Below are positions 1 to 8,264 of a DNA stretch of 64,000 nucleotides, piece by piece. Both the position numbers and the translations under genes were made by a program. A model generated the notes under the pieces. It had not been told where the DNA came from. It did no database searches and was given only the letters and a program-made list of their open reading frames with translations. Source of the DNA: an uncultured bacterium (GTDB taxonomy: Bacteria; Desulfobacterota; Desulfobaccia; Desulfobaccales; 0-14-0-80-60-11); contig CALEAV010000015.1 of assembly GCA_937943575.1 (NCBI GenBank), positions 1 through 64,000 on the forward strand. The letters run 5' to 3'. Within the stretch, counting starts at the first letter, position 1, and the number at the start of each line of letters is the position of its first letter.

Positions 1-181
1 GGGGGACTGGCGGCCCCCCTTGCCCTTCCCGTCACAGAAGCAGGCCCCATCATTTTTCCTCCCGGCCCTTTCCGGTGTCAGCCGTCCCGGGCGTGCTGGC
101 GTTTTTTCCCCGTTCGGTTATGCTGCCGCCTCAGATCCGGGGCGTTGCCTGTCCCCGGAAATCCACTTTCGGAGGATGAAG

Positions 182-1174
182 ATGGCTCATCCATGCGACT
201 GCGGCGGCGACTTCCGGGAGGCCGGCCCCTGCCGGCTCTCGCCCTGCCGGGCCACCGTGCTCACCGTCCTGGAGACCCAAGACGACCGGGTCCCGGAATG
301 GATCCGGCTTCTCCCCCGGGGCCAGGTCCCCCTGGGGGACGGCCGGGAGCCCCTGGTGGTGGACGAGGAGGCCCTGGCCGCCATGGTGGCCCACTTTGAG
401 GAGCGGGGCCTGGACCTCGTGGTGGACTACGAGCACCAGAGCCTCACCGGGCAGAAGGCCCCGGCCGCCGGCTGGATCAGGGAGCTCTCGGCCCGGGAGG
501 ACGGCCTCTGGGCCCGGGTGGAATGGACTGACGCCGCCCGGGAGCATCTCGCCGCCCGGGAGTACCGCTACTTCTCCCCGGTCCTGCGCCTGGAGGAGAA
601 AACCCGGCGGCCCCTGGCCCTGCTCCAGGCGGCCCTCACCAACACCCCGGCCATCAACGGCCTGGCGCCCCTGGTGGCCCGGTTCCACCCCGATCCCGCC
701 GACCCGGCCCCGGAGAGAGACGACCCCTGGAGGGAGGTGGCGGCCCTCCTGGGACTGGAGCCGGACGCCGGCCCCTCCCGCATCCGGGGGACGCTCATGG
801 CCCTCAAGGACAACCTGGAGCAGCTCCACCGCACCCGCCAGGAGATGGAGGCCTTGAGGGCCCACCTCCGGGAGCAGGAGATCGCCGCGGAGGTGGAGGC
901 GGCCCTGGCCTCGGGCAAGATCCAGCCCTGCCAGGAGGAGAGCGCCCGCATCTTCGCCCGCCACGATCTGGAGGCCTTCCGCAGCTACATCCGCAACGCC
1001 CTGCCCCAGGTGCCCATCGGCCAGCGCTTCACCCTGGCGAAGGACACCCCCTCTTCCTCCGGGGGCGAGGCGCACCTCACTCCCCGCCAGCTCTTCATCT
1101 GCCGCAGCCTTGGCATCACCCCCGAGGCCTTCCAGGCCCGGCGGGCCCGGCTGCAGGCCGAGGAGCTCCTTTAA
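182..1174 (+). CDS. Mu-like phage head maturation protease/scaffold (gpI family)
   Basis: Predicted prohead protease with a fused scaffold tail, as in phage Mu gpI. The conserved N-terminal block contains LVVDYEHQS (about residues 78-86) and EYRYFSPV (about 127-134). The last third is charged and helical (LEQLHRTRQEMEALRAHLREQE), as expected for a scaffold. The track opens this ORF at 20, but the ATG at 182 has GGAGG six bases upstream, giving 330 aa, close to Mu gpI. It lies 147 bp before the gpT-type head gene, the order seen in Mu-like phages. Base composition resembles the host. The window edge hides anything upstream, so it could belong to a larger prophage. Confidence 0.85.
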   Translation: MAHPCDCGGDFREAGPCRLSPCRATVLTVLETQDDRVPEWIRLLPRGQVPLGDGREPLVVDEEALAAMVAHFEERGLDLVVDYEHQSLTGQKAPAAGWIRELSAREDGLWARVEWTDAAREHLAAREYRYFSPVLRLEEKTRRPLALLQAALTNTPAINGLAPLVARFHPDPADPAPERDDPWREVAALLGLEPDAGPSRIRGTLMALKDNLEQLHRTRQEMEALRAHLREQEIAAEVEAALASGKIQPCQEESARIFARHDLEAFRSYIRNALPQVPIGQRFTLAKDTPSSSGGEAHLTPRQLFICRSLGITPEAFQARRARLQAEELL

Positions 1175-1321
1175 ATGCACGCATCCCACTCTCTCCGTCG
1201 CCCCTCTGGCAGAGGGGCACCCCGGCCCACCCGGCCGCGGCAAACCCAGCGGGGCAGGCGGTGAGGCTCCTGGAACCCTTGCCTCTGCTCCCCGACCCAT
1301 CTTCCATATCAGGAGGCGGAC

Positions 1322-2212
1322 ATGATCATCGACGCGCAGGCAGTCAGCGATCTCTATGTGGGGTTCTCCACCGTGTTCCACCGGGCCTTTGAGGCCGCCG
1401 AGGTCTGGCACCCCCAGGTGGCCATGACCGTCCCGGCCAAGACCCGCATCCTGGACTACAAATTCATGCTGGACTTCCCCATGGTGCGGGAATGGATCGG
1501 CGACCGGGTGGTGCGCTCCCTGGCCGGCAAATCCTACCAGATCGCCACCCGGGACTGGGAGGCCACCATCGAGGTGGACAGAAACGACCTGAAGGACGAC
1601 CAGATCGGGCTTTATGCCCCCATGGTGGCCGCCCTGGCCGAGGAGGCCCGCAGCCACCCGGACCGCCTCATCGCCGAGCTGATGCTCCGGGGCTGGGAGG
1701 AAACCTGCTTCGACGGCCGGCCCTTCTTCGCCCCCGACCACCCCGTGGGGGAAGGCACCGCCTCCAACGACGGCGGCGGCGACGGGGTGCCCTGGTTCCT
1801 CCTGGACACCCGCCGGTCCATCAAGCCCTTCATCTATCAGCTCCGCCAGCCGGTGCAGATCACCCGCATGGACGCCCGGGATGACGAAGCGGTGTTCATG
1901 CGCCGGGCCTACCGCTTCGGGGTGGACGCCCGCTACACCTGCGCCTATGGCCTGTGGCAGCTGGCCTACGGCAGCCGCCAGACCCTCAACCCCACCAACT
2001 ACGCCGCGGCCCGGGCCGCCATGATGAGCCTTAAAAACGCCGACGGCCGGCCGCTGCGGATCCGGCCCGACCTGTTGGTGGTGCCCCCCTCCCTGGAGGC
2101 CGCCGCCCGGGAGATCCTGGAAAACCGCTACCTCTCCGGCGGCTCCACCCTCAAGACCAACGTCTGGCAGGGAAGCGCCCGCCTCCTGGTGGCCCCGGAA
2201 CTGGCCGGCTGA
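1322..2212 (+). CDS. Mu-like phage major head subunit (gpT family)
   Basis: Predicted capsid protein of the Mu gpT family, 296 aa, close to Mu gpT in length. It starts with the family-like MIIDAQAVSDLYVGFSTVF and continues with a W-rich, negatively charged core (WIGDRVVRSL, RDWEATIEVDRNDLKDD). An AGGAGG Shine-Dalgarno lies seven bases before the ATG. It follows the gpI-type protease, its expected processing partner. No tail, portal or packaging gene follows: the next genes are an opposed exopolysaccharide operon. The pair is therefore either the end of a decayed prophage or a retained head module. Confidence 0.85.
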   Translation: MIIDAQAVSDLYVGFSTVFHRAFEAAEVWHPQVAMTVPAKTRILDYKFMLDFPMVREWIGDRVVRSLAGKSYQIATRDWEATIEVDRNDLKDDQIGLYAPMVAALAEEARSHPDRLIAELMLRGWEETCFDGRPFFAPDHPVGEGTASNDGGGDGVPWFLLDTRRSIKPFIYQLRQPVQITRMDARDDEAVFMRRAYRFGVDARYTCAYGLWQLAYGSRQTLNPTNYAAARAAMMSLKNADGRPLRIRPDLLVVPPSLEAAAREILENRYLSGGSTLKTNVWQGSARLLVAPELAG

Positions 2213-2223
2213 TCATCATCCGC

Positions 2224-2252
2224 GGGGGCCGGGGGAAAGAGCCCCTGCCCCC
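2224..2252 (+). terminator. GC-rich hairpin after the phage head gene
   Basis: GGGGGC and GGGG on the left pair with CCCC and GCCCCC on the right, with one mismatch and a 7-nt loop. It starts 12 bases after the gpT stop. There is no U tract, so efficient intrinsic termination is doubtful. The remaining bases to 2400 show no supported gene. Confidence 0.35.
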
Positions 2253-2400
2253 GTTCACGTCCCCACACCCCGGGGAAGTCCGACGGGGGACCGCCCTTTC
2301 GCTGGGCCTCAGCCCACCTCCCCAGCCCCCGAATGATGACGGAAGGGGAGTCGGCAAAGGAAGGGCAAAGGCCCGGCCTGCCCCCCGGCCATCCCCACAG

Positions 2401-3309
2401 CTACGCCAGCCCCAGCCGTTCCTTGAGGCCGGCCCACCAGGAGGGGCTGTCCCCCTTTCCCGGGGCCCCGCCCCCTGCCGGGTAATACCCGCCTGCGTCC
2501 TCCGCCGTCTTGTTCAGCACCGTGCCCAGCACCGGAAAGTCCCGGAGCAGCTCCAGGGACTGGGCCAGGTCCTCCCGGGTGGTGCGCCCCTGCTCCACCA
2601 CCAGGATGATGCCGTCCGCCCGGGGTGCAAAGGCCAGGGCGTCGGCATACGGCAACAGCGGCGGCAGGTCAAAGATGACATAGCGGTCCGGGTAATAATG
2701 CTTCAGCTCCTGCACCAGGGCCGCCATCATGGGCGAGCTCACCAGCTCCGCCGCCTCCGCCACCGGCCGCCCCCCGGGCAGCAGCACAAACCGGGGAAAG
2801 CCCTCCGGATGCAGCAGCAGCTCCGGGATGGTGCGCTCCCCCCGCAGGTAATCCGCCAGGCCCGCCTCCGGGGTGAGCCCGAAGAGGGTGTGCACCGTGG
2901 GGTGGCGCAGGTCCGCATCCACCAGCAGCACCGTGGTGTCCACCTCCCGGGAGAGGCTCACCGCCAGGTTCACCGCGGTGAGGGTCTTCCCCTCCCCGGG
3001 ATGCGGCCCGGTGACCATGAGCAGGTTTTTCCCTTCCGCCCGGGTGCGCTGCAGGATCTGGGTGCGCAGCAGCTTGTAGGCCTCCAGCACCGGGTCGTGT
3101 TCCCCCGGGGTGATGACCCGGTGCCGCCTGAGCCACCGGCCGTCCACCGGCACGGTGCGGGTGACGGTGTAACGGATCTCCCCCACCGGCGTCCCCGGCG
3201 GCGGCAGGGGCGGCTCCGCCTCCGGCGGGCGGGGCGCCTCGGCCGACGACGGCTCCCCGGAGGTCAGCTGCCGGGCCTTTTCCAGGGCCTTGTCAATGAA
3301 GCTCACCAT
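2401..3309 (-). CDS. CpsD/BY-kinase-like exopolysaccharide tyrosine autokinase
   Basis: Cytoplasmic P-loop ATPase of the bacterial tyrosine kinase family that works with a Wzz/GumC-type chain-length protein in exopolysaccharide polymerisation. Visible motifs are Walker A GPHPGEGKT (about residue 119), Walker A' VLLVDADLRHP and a Walker B-like VIFDLPPLL. The N-terminal ~75 residues are proline-rich linker. The C-terminus lacks the usual tyrosine cluster and offers only a YY pair (GGYYPAGGG), so autophosphorylation may be reduced or different. It is the last gene of the operon, 13 bp after the Wzz-like gene, and resembles the PEP-CTERM-locus kinase subfamily. Confidence 0.87.
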   Translation of the reverse strand: MVSFIDKALEKARQLTSGEPSSAEAPRPPEAEPPLPPPGTPVGEIRYTVTRTVPVDGRWLRRHRVITPGEHDPVLEAYKLLRTQILQRTRAEGKNLLMVTGPHPGEGKTLTAVNLAVSLSREVDTTVLLVDADLRHPTVHTLFGLTPEAGLADYLRGERTIPELLLHPEGFPRFVLLPGGRPVAEAAELVSSPMMAALVQELKHYYPDRYVIFDLPPLLPYADALAFAPRADGIILVVEQGRTTREDLAQSLELLRDFPVLGTVLNKTAEDAGGYYPAGGGAPGKGDSPSWWAGLKERLGLA

Positions 3310-3322
3310 CCCTCCCTTGGCC

Positions 3323-5071
3323 TCAGGTGAGGCGGTGGAGCACCCGCCCCAGTTTGGCGGTGAGGATCCACAGGTCCATGATGAGGAAATGAAAGACCGC
3401 CAGCCCCAGAACCAGGGTCAGTCCCGCCGCAGTCCACAAAAGCCGCCGGCGCCGGGCCAGCCGCTCCCGATCCTCCTGGGTGAGGATGCGGCTGATGCGG
3501 GCCAGAACCGGCAGGCCGCTCAGCCAGGCCAGCTCCTCGGCGCTCTTGATGGAGTGGTCCAGGTGTTCGCTCAGGGCCACCAGCCCCAGGCCGCCCATCA
3601 TCCCCAGGAGCGCCCCGGCCAGCAGGATGAGGAGCCGGTTGGGCGCCACCGGCTTTTCCGGATAGACCGCCGGGTCGATGAGGGTGAAGCGCTCCGCCTT
3701 CTGGGCCTCCTCCATGCCCTCGGCAATGCGGGCCTCCAGAATCTTGTTCATGATCTCCTGGTGCTTGGCATGGGCGTTCTGGTAATCCCGGGTGAGGGCC
3801 AGATACTCCTGCTCCACCTGCGGGGTGCGCTCCAGCCGCTGGCGGTACATCCTCAGCTTGCCCTCCAGATCGGCCCGCTGCCTCTTCAGGGCGGCGATGT
3901 CATTGAGGGTGGCCTGGAGATTGGTCTGTAGCGAAATGTAGGAGGGGTTCTCCGGCTGCACCGGCGGTGGGCTGGCCCCCTCCGGCAGCTTTTTCAGTTC
4001 GGCGATCTCCCGTTTCAGCTTGGCGATCTCCGGGTGGTCCTCGCCGTAGCGCCCCTGTTTCTGGGCCAGCTCCGCCTCCAGCTGCGTGAGTTTCTGGCGC
4101 TTCAGGGCCGGTGGGGCCCCGGAGGTGCCCACCACCTTCTCCAGCTCCGCCATCTCCCGCTTCACCTTCACCACATCCGGGTGCTCCGGCGAATAGCGGG
4201 AGGTCAGGTCCACCAGGGCCACCTGCAGATACTTCAGCCGGGAGTGCGGATCCATGACCCGCTCCCCGGTGCCGCTGATGATGGGGCTGTCCGGCTTCAC
4301 CGTGGCCAGCTGCCCCTCCAGGTAGATCCTGCGGTCCTCCGCCGCCCGGATCTGAGAGGTGACCTGGTCGATCTCCCGCTCCAGCCGCTCCGCCTGGCTC
4401 AGGTTGAACTGGTAGAGCTCCGGCAGCACCCCCTCGTTTTTCGCCTTGAAGTCGCTGATCTTCTCCCCCAGGGTGCGGATGCGCTCCTGGATCTCCCTGA
4501 GCTCCGCCTCCAGGAACTGGGTGGTGGTCTTGGCCTGTTCCTCCCGGATCTTGAGGTTCTCCTGGAGGTAGAGGGAGGCCAGGGTGCTGGCCACCTTCAG
4601 CACCTGGTCCGGATTCTCGCCCCGATAGGCCACGGTGAAGGCGATGGTGATGCCCCCCTGATCCTGGCCGCCCCGGCGGCGGCGCTTCCCTTCCCCCATC
4701 TCGGCGCCGATGGTCTCCACGGCAATGTCCTTGCGCATCCGCTCCACCACGGCCTCCATGGGCGCCTTCTGCCTCAGCCGGGCATAGAGGTCGAACTGGC
4801 GGATGATCTCCACCAGCCGGGCCCGGGAGAGAATCTGCTGGCTCAAGCTCTGGATGCGCTGCTCCGCAAATCCCGTCACCGTGGTGCGGACAAACTCCGG
4901 CGGGATCTGCTGCTCCTCAATGAGAATGGTGGATTTGGCCTCATACACCGGCGGCCACACCAGGGCCACCACCGCCGCGGCGAGCAAAATGCCCACCGCC
5001 GGCAGGAGGAAATACCACCTGCGGGCCGCCAGAATCCGCCAGTAATGCCTCAGGTCCTGTTGTGCTTCCAT
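3323..5071 (-). CDS. Polysaccharide chain length determinant (Wzz/GumC-like, PEP-CTERM-locus type)
   Basis: Inner-membrane protein expected to set exopolysaccharide chain length and to partner the kinase encoded just downstream. The 582-aa protein has a Wzz N-terminal domain with a first membrane segment at about residues 19-40 (WYFLLPAVGILLAAAVVALVW). A long coiled-coil periplasmic region follows, rich in REIAELKK-type heptads, and a second membrane segment lies near residues 465-490 (NRLLILLAGALLGMMGG). A final hydrophobic stretch is at about 545-565. This size and coiled-coil content fit the GumC/PEP-CTERM chain-length subfamily rather than short Wzz proteins. The Shine-Dalgarno is weak. 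Confidence 0.87.
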   Translation of the reverse strand: MEAQQDLRHYWRILAARRWYFLLPAVGILLAAAVVALVWPPVYEAKSTILIEEQQIPPEFVRTTVTGFAEQRIQSLSQQILSRARLVEIIRQFDLYARLRQKAPMEAVVERMRKDIAVETIGAEMGEGKRRRRGGQDQGGITIAFTVAYRGENPDQVLKVASTLASLYLQENLKIREEQAKTTTQFLEAELREIQERIRTLGEKISDFKAKNEGVLPELYQFNLSQAERLEREIDQVTSQIRAAEDRRIYLEGQLATVKPDSPIISGTGERVMDPHSRLKYLQVALVDLTSRYSPEHPDVVKVKREMAELEKVVGTSGAPPALKRQKLTQLEAELAQKQGRYGEDHPEIAKLKREIAELKKLPEGASPPPVQPENPSYISLQTNLQATLNDIAALKRQRADLEGKLRMYRQRLERTPQVEQEYLALTRDYQNAHAKHQEIMNKILEARIAEGMEEAQKAERFTLIDPAVYPEKPVAPNRLLILLAGALLGMMGGLGLVALSEHLDHSIKSAEELAWLSGLPVLARISRILTQEDRERLARRRRLLWTAAGLTLVLGLAVFHFLIMDLWILTAKLGRVLHRLT

Positions 5072-5149
5072 AGTGTTTGCTGGAAAAGGGGTTTTCCGGT
5101 GGGGCCATGGGGCTCCTTGCCCCGGCGGGCGGGGCCGGTTGCCCTCCCT

Positions 5150-6373
5150 TCAGCGCTGCCAGTGCCACGGCCAGCTGTAGCTGAGATACAGCCACACCTG
5201 GTGCCGGTGGGTGTTTCTGTCCGCCTGCAGGTCCTCCCGGTAGCCGAAGCGGTAGCCGGAGGTCAGGGTCAGCCTCTCCGTCAGCTGGTAGCCCACCTGG
5301 GGCCCCAGACTGAAGACCAGGTTCTCATAATCCCTCTCCTCCCGGGAGGAGGTACTGTAGTAGAGGGAGCCGTCCACCCCGGCCTTCAGCCGTTCCGTGA
5401 GGGCGTGGTCCAGCCCGACGAAGGCCCGGTAATACTCCAAAAGCCGCCCGCCCCCGGAGGGCGCCTCGGTGCGGTTGACCCCGGCGGTGAGACTGGTGCG
5501 GGGCCAGCGCCGGGTGGCGGCCAGCTCCACAAAGGGGCCGGCCTGCACCCTGGTCTCCGGCCGGATGACCAGAAGACCCCCGGGCCCCCGCTCTCCCACC
5601 TGCTCCCGCAGCCGGGTGACATTGACCCCCGCCAGGGCCGTGAGGCCGAAGTCCTCCGCCACCTTATGCTCCACCCCCGCCGCCACATTCAGGGTCCGGT
5701 AGCGGCTGCCGCCCTCGGAGTAGTCCACCGCCTGGCCCGCCACCACCGCCCTCAGGGTAGTGCGCTCGTTGGCCAGCAGGTGCCCGTACCCCAGGCTCAG
5801 CCGGTGGGTGGTGTAATCCCGAAACTCCGGGTCCTGGTAAATCACCTGGCCGAAGCCATATTCCAGGCTCAGGGTGTCCCGCTCCGTCAGCTGATACGCC
5901 AGCCCCGGACCGAGGCGGTAGGACTGCCGGGGCCGGCGGGTGATGATGAAGCCGGCTTCAGTGAGCTCCTCCTGCAGGGTGGAATCCAGGATGTAGGAGC
6001 CGCTGAAGGTCACCCCCAGCCGGGGCAGCACCTGCCGTCTGCCCGTCAGGGAGAAGTATTGGTCTATTTTATCCAATTCGGAGTTTTTCAGGTAGTGCAT
6101 GCCGGTGAGGGCCAGACGCCCCGTGTACTGGCTCACCTCGCTCGTGTAGGTGAAATCCACCGACGGCCAGGCCTTGAGGATGAGATCGCTCAGGCGGTTC
6201 CGGAAGGAGTAGTTGAGGTTGCTGTCGAATTCCCCGCCCAGACGGATCTGCGGAACGACGGCCCAGTCCGCCCCCATAGCCTGGAAAGGCCAGCAGGCCC
6301 AAAACGCCGCCCAGGCAAGCAGCAGCCCGGCAAGCCCCTGCCGCCCCCGTGCCGTAACGCCCCCCCCTCGCAT
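5150..6373 (-). CDS. PEP-CTERM-system-associated outer membrane beta-barrel protein
   Basis: Predicted outer-membrane barrel of the family found with PEP-CTERM/exosortase exopolysaccharide loci (TIGR03016-like). A signal peptide (GLAGLLLAWAAFWACWPFQAMGA) is followed by repeated amphipathic strands with alternating aromatic residues, for example LSLEYGFGQVIY, and the protein ends in WLYLSYSWPWHW. It may serve polysaccharide secretion with the Wza-like lipoprotein upstream. The ORF extends to a GTG at 6412, but the ATG at 6373 places the signal peptide better; neither start has a strong Shine-Dalgarno. Confidence 0.75.
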   Translation of the reverse strand: MRGGGVTARGRQGLAGLLLAWAAFWACWPFQAMGADWAVVPQIRLGGEFDSNLNYSFRNRLSDLILKAWPSVDFTYTSEVSQYTGRLALTGMHYLKNSELDKIDQYFSLTGRRQVLPRLGVTFSGSYILDSTLQEELTEAGFIITRRPRQSYRLGPGLAYQLTERDTLSLEYGFGQVIYQDPEFRDYTTHRLSLGYGHLLANERTTLRAVVAGQAVDYSEGGSRYRTLNVAAGVEHKVAEDFGLTALAGVNVTRLREQVGERGPGGLLVIRPETRVQAGPFVELAATRRWPRTSLTAGVNRTEAPSGGGRLLEYYRAFVGLDHALTERLKAGVDGSLYYSTSSREERDYENLVFSLGPQVGYQLTERLTLTSGYRFGYREDLQADRNTHRHQVWLYLSYSWPWHWQR

Positions 6374-6462
6374 CTCTGCCGTCACCCCCGGCGGGACGGG
6401 CGCCGCCTCCACACGGGCCGCCCTTCCCCCTGTTTCCTGTCCTCCCCCATGGCAGTGGTCCG

Positions 6463-7128
6463 TCAGGGCACCACCACCACATCCCCGGGAAGGAGCACCC
6501 GGTTCTGCTCCAGGTTCCGGCCCCGGGCCACTTCCTTGTAGTTGAAGGGCAGGGTCTGCTCCCTGTCCCCGCTTTTGCGCAGGATGACGATGCGCCCCGG
6601 CGCCGCGAAGGGCGTCAGCCCCCCGGCCATGGCCAGGGCCTGCATCACCGTCACCGGCCGCCCCGCCACGTATTCCCCGGGCTTCTGCACCTTGCCCACC
6701 ACGTAGATCTTGTAGTGCTGGGCCTTGAGCAGCAGCACCGTCACCTGGGCGTCGGTGACGAACTTCTCCAGGCGTTTGGAGATCTCCTCCCGCAGGTCCT
6801 TGACGGTGCGGCCCGCAGCCTGGACCTCCCCGATGAGGGGATAGGAGATCTTGCCGTCCGGGCGGATGACCAGCTGCCTGGTGAGCTCCGGCTCCTTCCA
6901 GACCGAGATCTCAATGGCGTCCTCCGGCCCCAGGAGGTAGGTGTCCACCTCCACCACCTGGGCCTGGGCCGCCTCGATGGCACTTTGCGGGCTTAAGCCC
7001 GGGGCACAGGCCGGGCCCGCCAAAAGCAGACCCGCCAGTCCCCACCCCAGGAAAAACCGTGTCACGACCCCCGCCAGCCTCTTATCCCTTGCCACTGTCG
7101 TCGCCCCCCGCCCGGGCCGGTCTTTCAC
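6463..7128 (-). CDS. Wza-like polysaccharide export lipoprotein (PEP-CTERM-locus type)
   Basis: Outer-membrane polysaccharide export protein with a Poly_export domain: YLLGPEDAIEISVWKEPELT at about residues 65-84, then a SLBB-like part (YVVGKVQKPGEYVAGRPVTV). The N-terminus has a membrane-targeting segment ending in a lipobox-like LAGPAC. The start is GTG at 7128, with AGGAG about eight bases upstream. At 221 aa it is shorter than Wza (~380) and matches the compact exosortase-locus exporters. It is the first gene of the four-gene operon and lies directly under the promoter at 7152-7180. Confidence 0.87.
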   Translation of the reverse strand: MKDRPGRGATTVARDKRLAGVVTRFFLGWGLAGLLLAGPACAPGLSPQSAIEAAQAQVVEVDTYLLGPEDAIEISVWKEPELTRQLVIRPDGKISYPLIGEVQAAGRTVKDLREEISKRLEKFVTDAQVTVLLLKAQHYKIYVVGKVQKPGEYVAGRPVTVMQALAMAGGLTPFAAPGRIVILRKSGDREQTLPFNYKEVARGRNLEQNRVLLPGDVVVVP

Positions 7129-7151
7129 CTTTTCTCCTGCCTTTCCTGATG

Positions 7152-7180
7152 CTAATATAAGATTTTCCCGCGGGCGTCAA
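7152..7180 (-). promoter_or_regulatory. Sigma70-type promoter of the exopolysaccharide operon
   Basis: On the minus strand TTGACG (7180-7175) is followed after 17 bases by TATTAG, or after 15 bases by TATATT. It is the only AT-rich patch upstream of the Wza-like gene. The -35 box overlaps the stop codon of the alcohol dehydrogenase upstream, so the operon has its own promoter. Confidence 0.6.
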
Positions 7181-8196
7181 GCCGCTTCCCCCCGGCCCAT
7201 GACCAGCACCGCGGCGCCGCTCAGCCTCCCCTCCCTCAGGCGCCTTAAGGCCTCGTCGGCCTCTTCCAGGGGAAAGAGCTCCACCTCCGGCCGGATGGGA
7301 ATCTCAGGCGCCAGGGTCAGGAACTCCTCCCCGTCCTGCCGGGTGAGGTTGGCCACCGACCGCACCACCCGCTCCCCCCACAAAATGGCATACGGGAAGG
7401 AAGGGATGTCGCTCATGTGGATGCCGCCGCACACCACCACCCCGCCCTTCGCCACCGCCTTCAGGGCCAGGGGCACCAGGGGCCCCACCGGCGCAAAGAT
7501 GATGGCCGCGTCCAGCTCCTCCGGCGGCGGCTCCGTCGAGTCCCCGGCCCACACCGCCCCCAGCCGCCGGGCGAACTCCTGGGCCTCCGTATCCCCGGGC
7601 GAGGTGAAGGCAAAGACCCGCCGGCCCTGGTAACGGGCCACCTGGGCCGCCAGATGCCCCGCCGCCCCGAAGCCGTAGATCCCCACATTTCGCCCCTCCC
7701 CGGCCAGCCGGTAGGAGCGGTAGCCGATGAGCCCGGCGCACAGCAAAGGCGCCACCCGCTCATCCTCCAAACCCTCGGGCAGAGGGAAGCAAAACGCCGC
7801 CTCGGCCACGGCATACTCCGCATAGCCGCCGTCCAGGGTGTAGCCGGTGAAACCGGGCGCGTCGCACAGGTTCTCCCGGCCGGCCCGGCAGTAGCGGCAC
7901 TCCCCGCAGGTGTGTCCCAACCAGGGGACGCCCACCCGCTGCCCCGGGCTGAACTGGCGCACCCCCTCCCCCACAGCCGCCACCCGTCCCACAATCTCAT
8001 GCCCCAGAATCAACGGCAGCTTGGGGGAGGGCAGGTCCCCGTCATAGACATGCAGATCGGTGCGGCACACCCCGCAGGCGCTCACCTCCAGCAGCACCTG
8101 CCCCGGCCCCGGGGCGGGCACCGGCAGCTCCCGGAGTTCCAGGGGGCCCCCCACCCGGGGAAGCACCATGGCCCGCATCATCTTTGGGATCGTCAT
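7177..8196 (-). CDS. Zinc-dependent alcohol dehydrogenase (MDR family)
   Basis: Medium-chain dehydrogenase/reductase, 339 aa, expected to oxidise alcohols or reduce aldehydes with NAD(P). The catalytic zinc region is CGVCRTDLHVYDGD (about residue 37) with GHE at about 64. The structural zinc cysteines are CGECRYCRAGRENLC. The Rossmann glycine motif is GIYGFGAAGHLAA. It follows livK and is separated from it by a terminator-like hairpin, so it is probably transcribed only partly with the Liv genes. Reduction of arylacetaldehydes or similar would fit the neighbourhood but is inference. Confidence 0.85.
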   Translation of the reverse strand: MTIPKMMRAMVLPRVGGPLELRELPVPAPGPGQVLLEVSACGVCRTDLHVYDGDLPSPKLPLILGHEIVGRVAAVGEGVRQFSPGQRVGVPWLGHTCGECRYCRAGRENLCDAPGFTGYTLDGGYAEYAVAEAAFCFPLPEGLEDERVAPLLCAGLIGYRSYRLAGEGRNVGIYGFGAAGHLAAQVARYQGRRVFAFTSPGDTEAQEFARRLGAVWAGDSTEPPPEELDAAIIFAPVGPLVPLALKAVAKGGVVVCGGIHMSDIPSFPYAILWGERVVRSVANLTRQDGEEFLTLAPEIPIRPEVELFPLEEADEALRRLREGRLSGAAVLVMGRGEAA

Positions 8197-8212
8197 CTTC
8201 GCTGCTTATCAT

Positions 8213-8256
8213 TAAAAGGGGAGGGCGGCAGGGACCCGCTCCCTGTGCCTCCCCCC
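8213..8256 (-). terminator. Intrinsic terminator-like hairpin after livK
   Basis: On the minus strand GGGGAGG and CAGGGA pair with TCCCTG and CCTCCCC around a GCGGG loop, with an internal mismatch bubble. A TTTT run follows. It begins about 9 bases after the livK stop codon. Confidence 0.55.
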
Positions 8257-8264
8257 GTCTCCCT

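Noticed and set aside
4034-6541. 835-aa plus-strand ORF and other very long shadow ORFs (131-1741, 9488-11521, 44298-47003, 34172-36631)
   Set aside because: They are opposite or out of frame to genes with clear domain motifs and are made of the G/P/R/H-rich residues that arise in GC-rich non-coding frames. The 34172-36631 ORF is only a false N-terminal extension of the deaminase.
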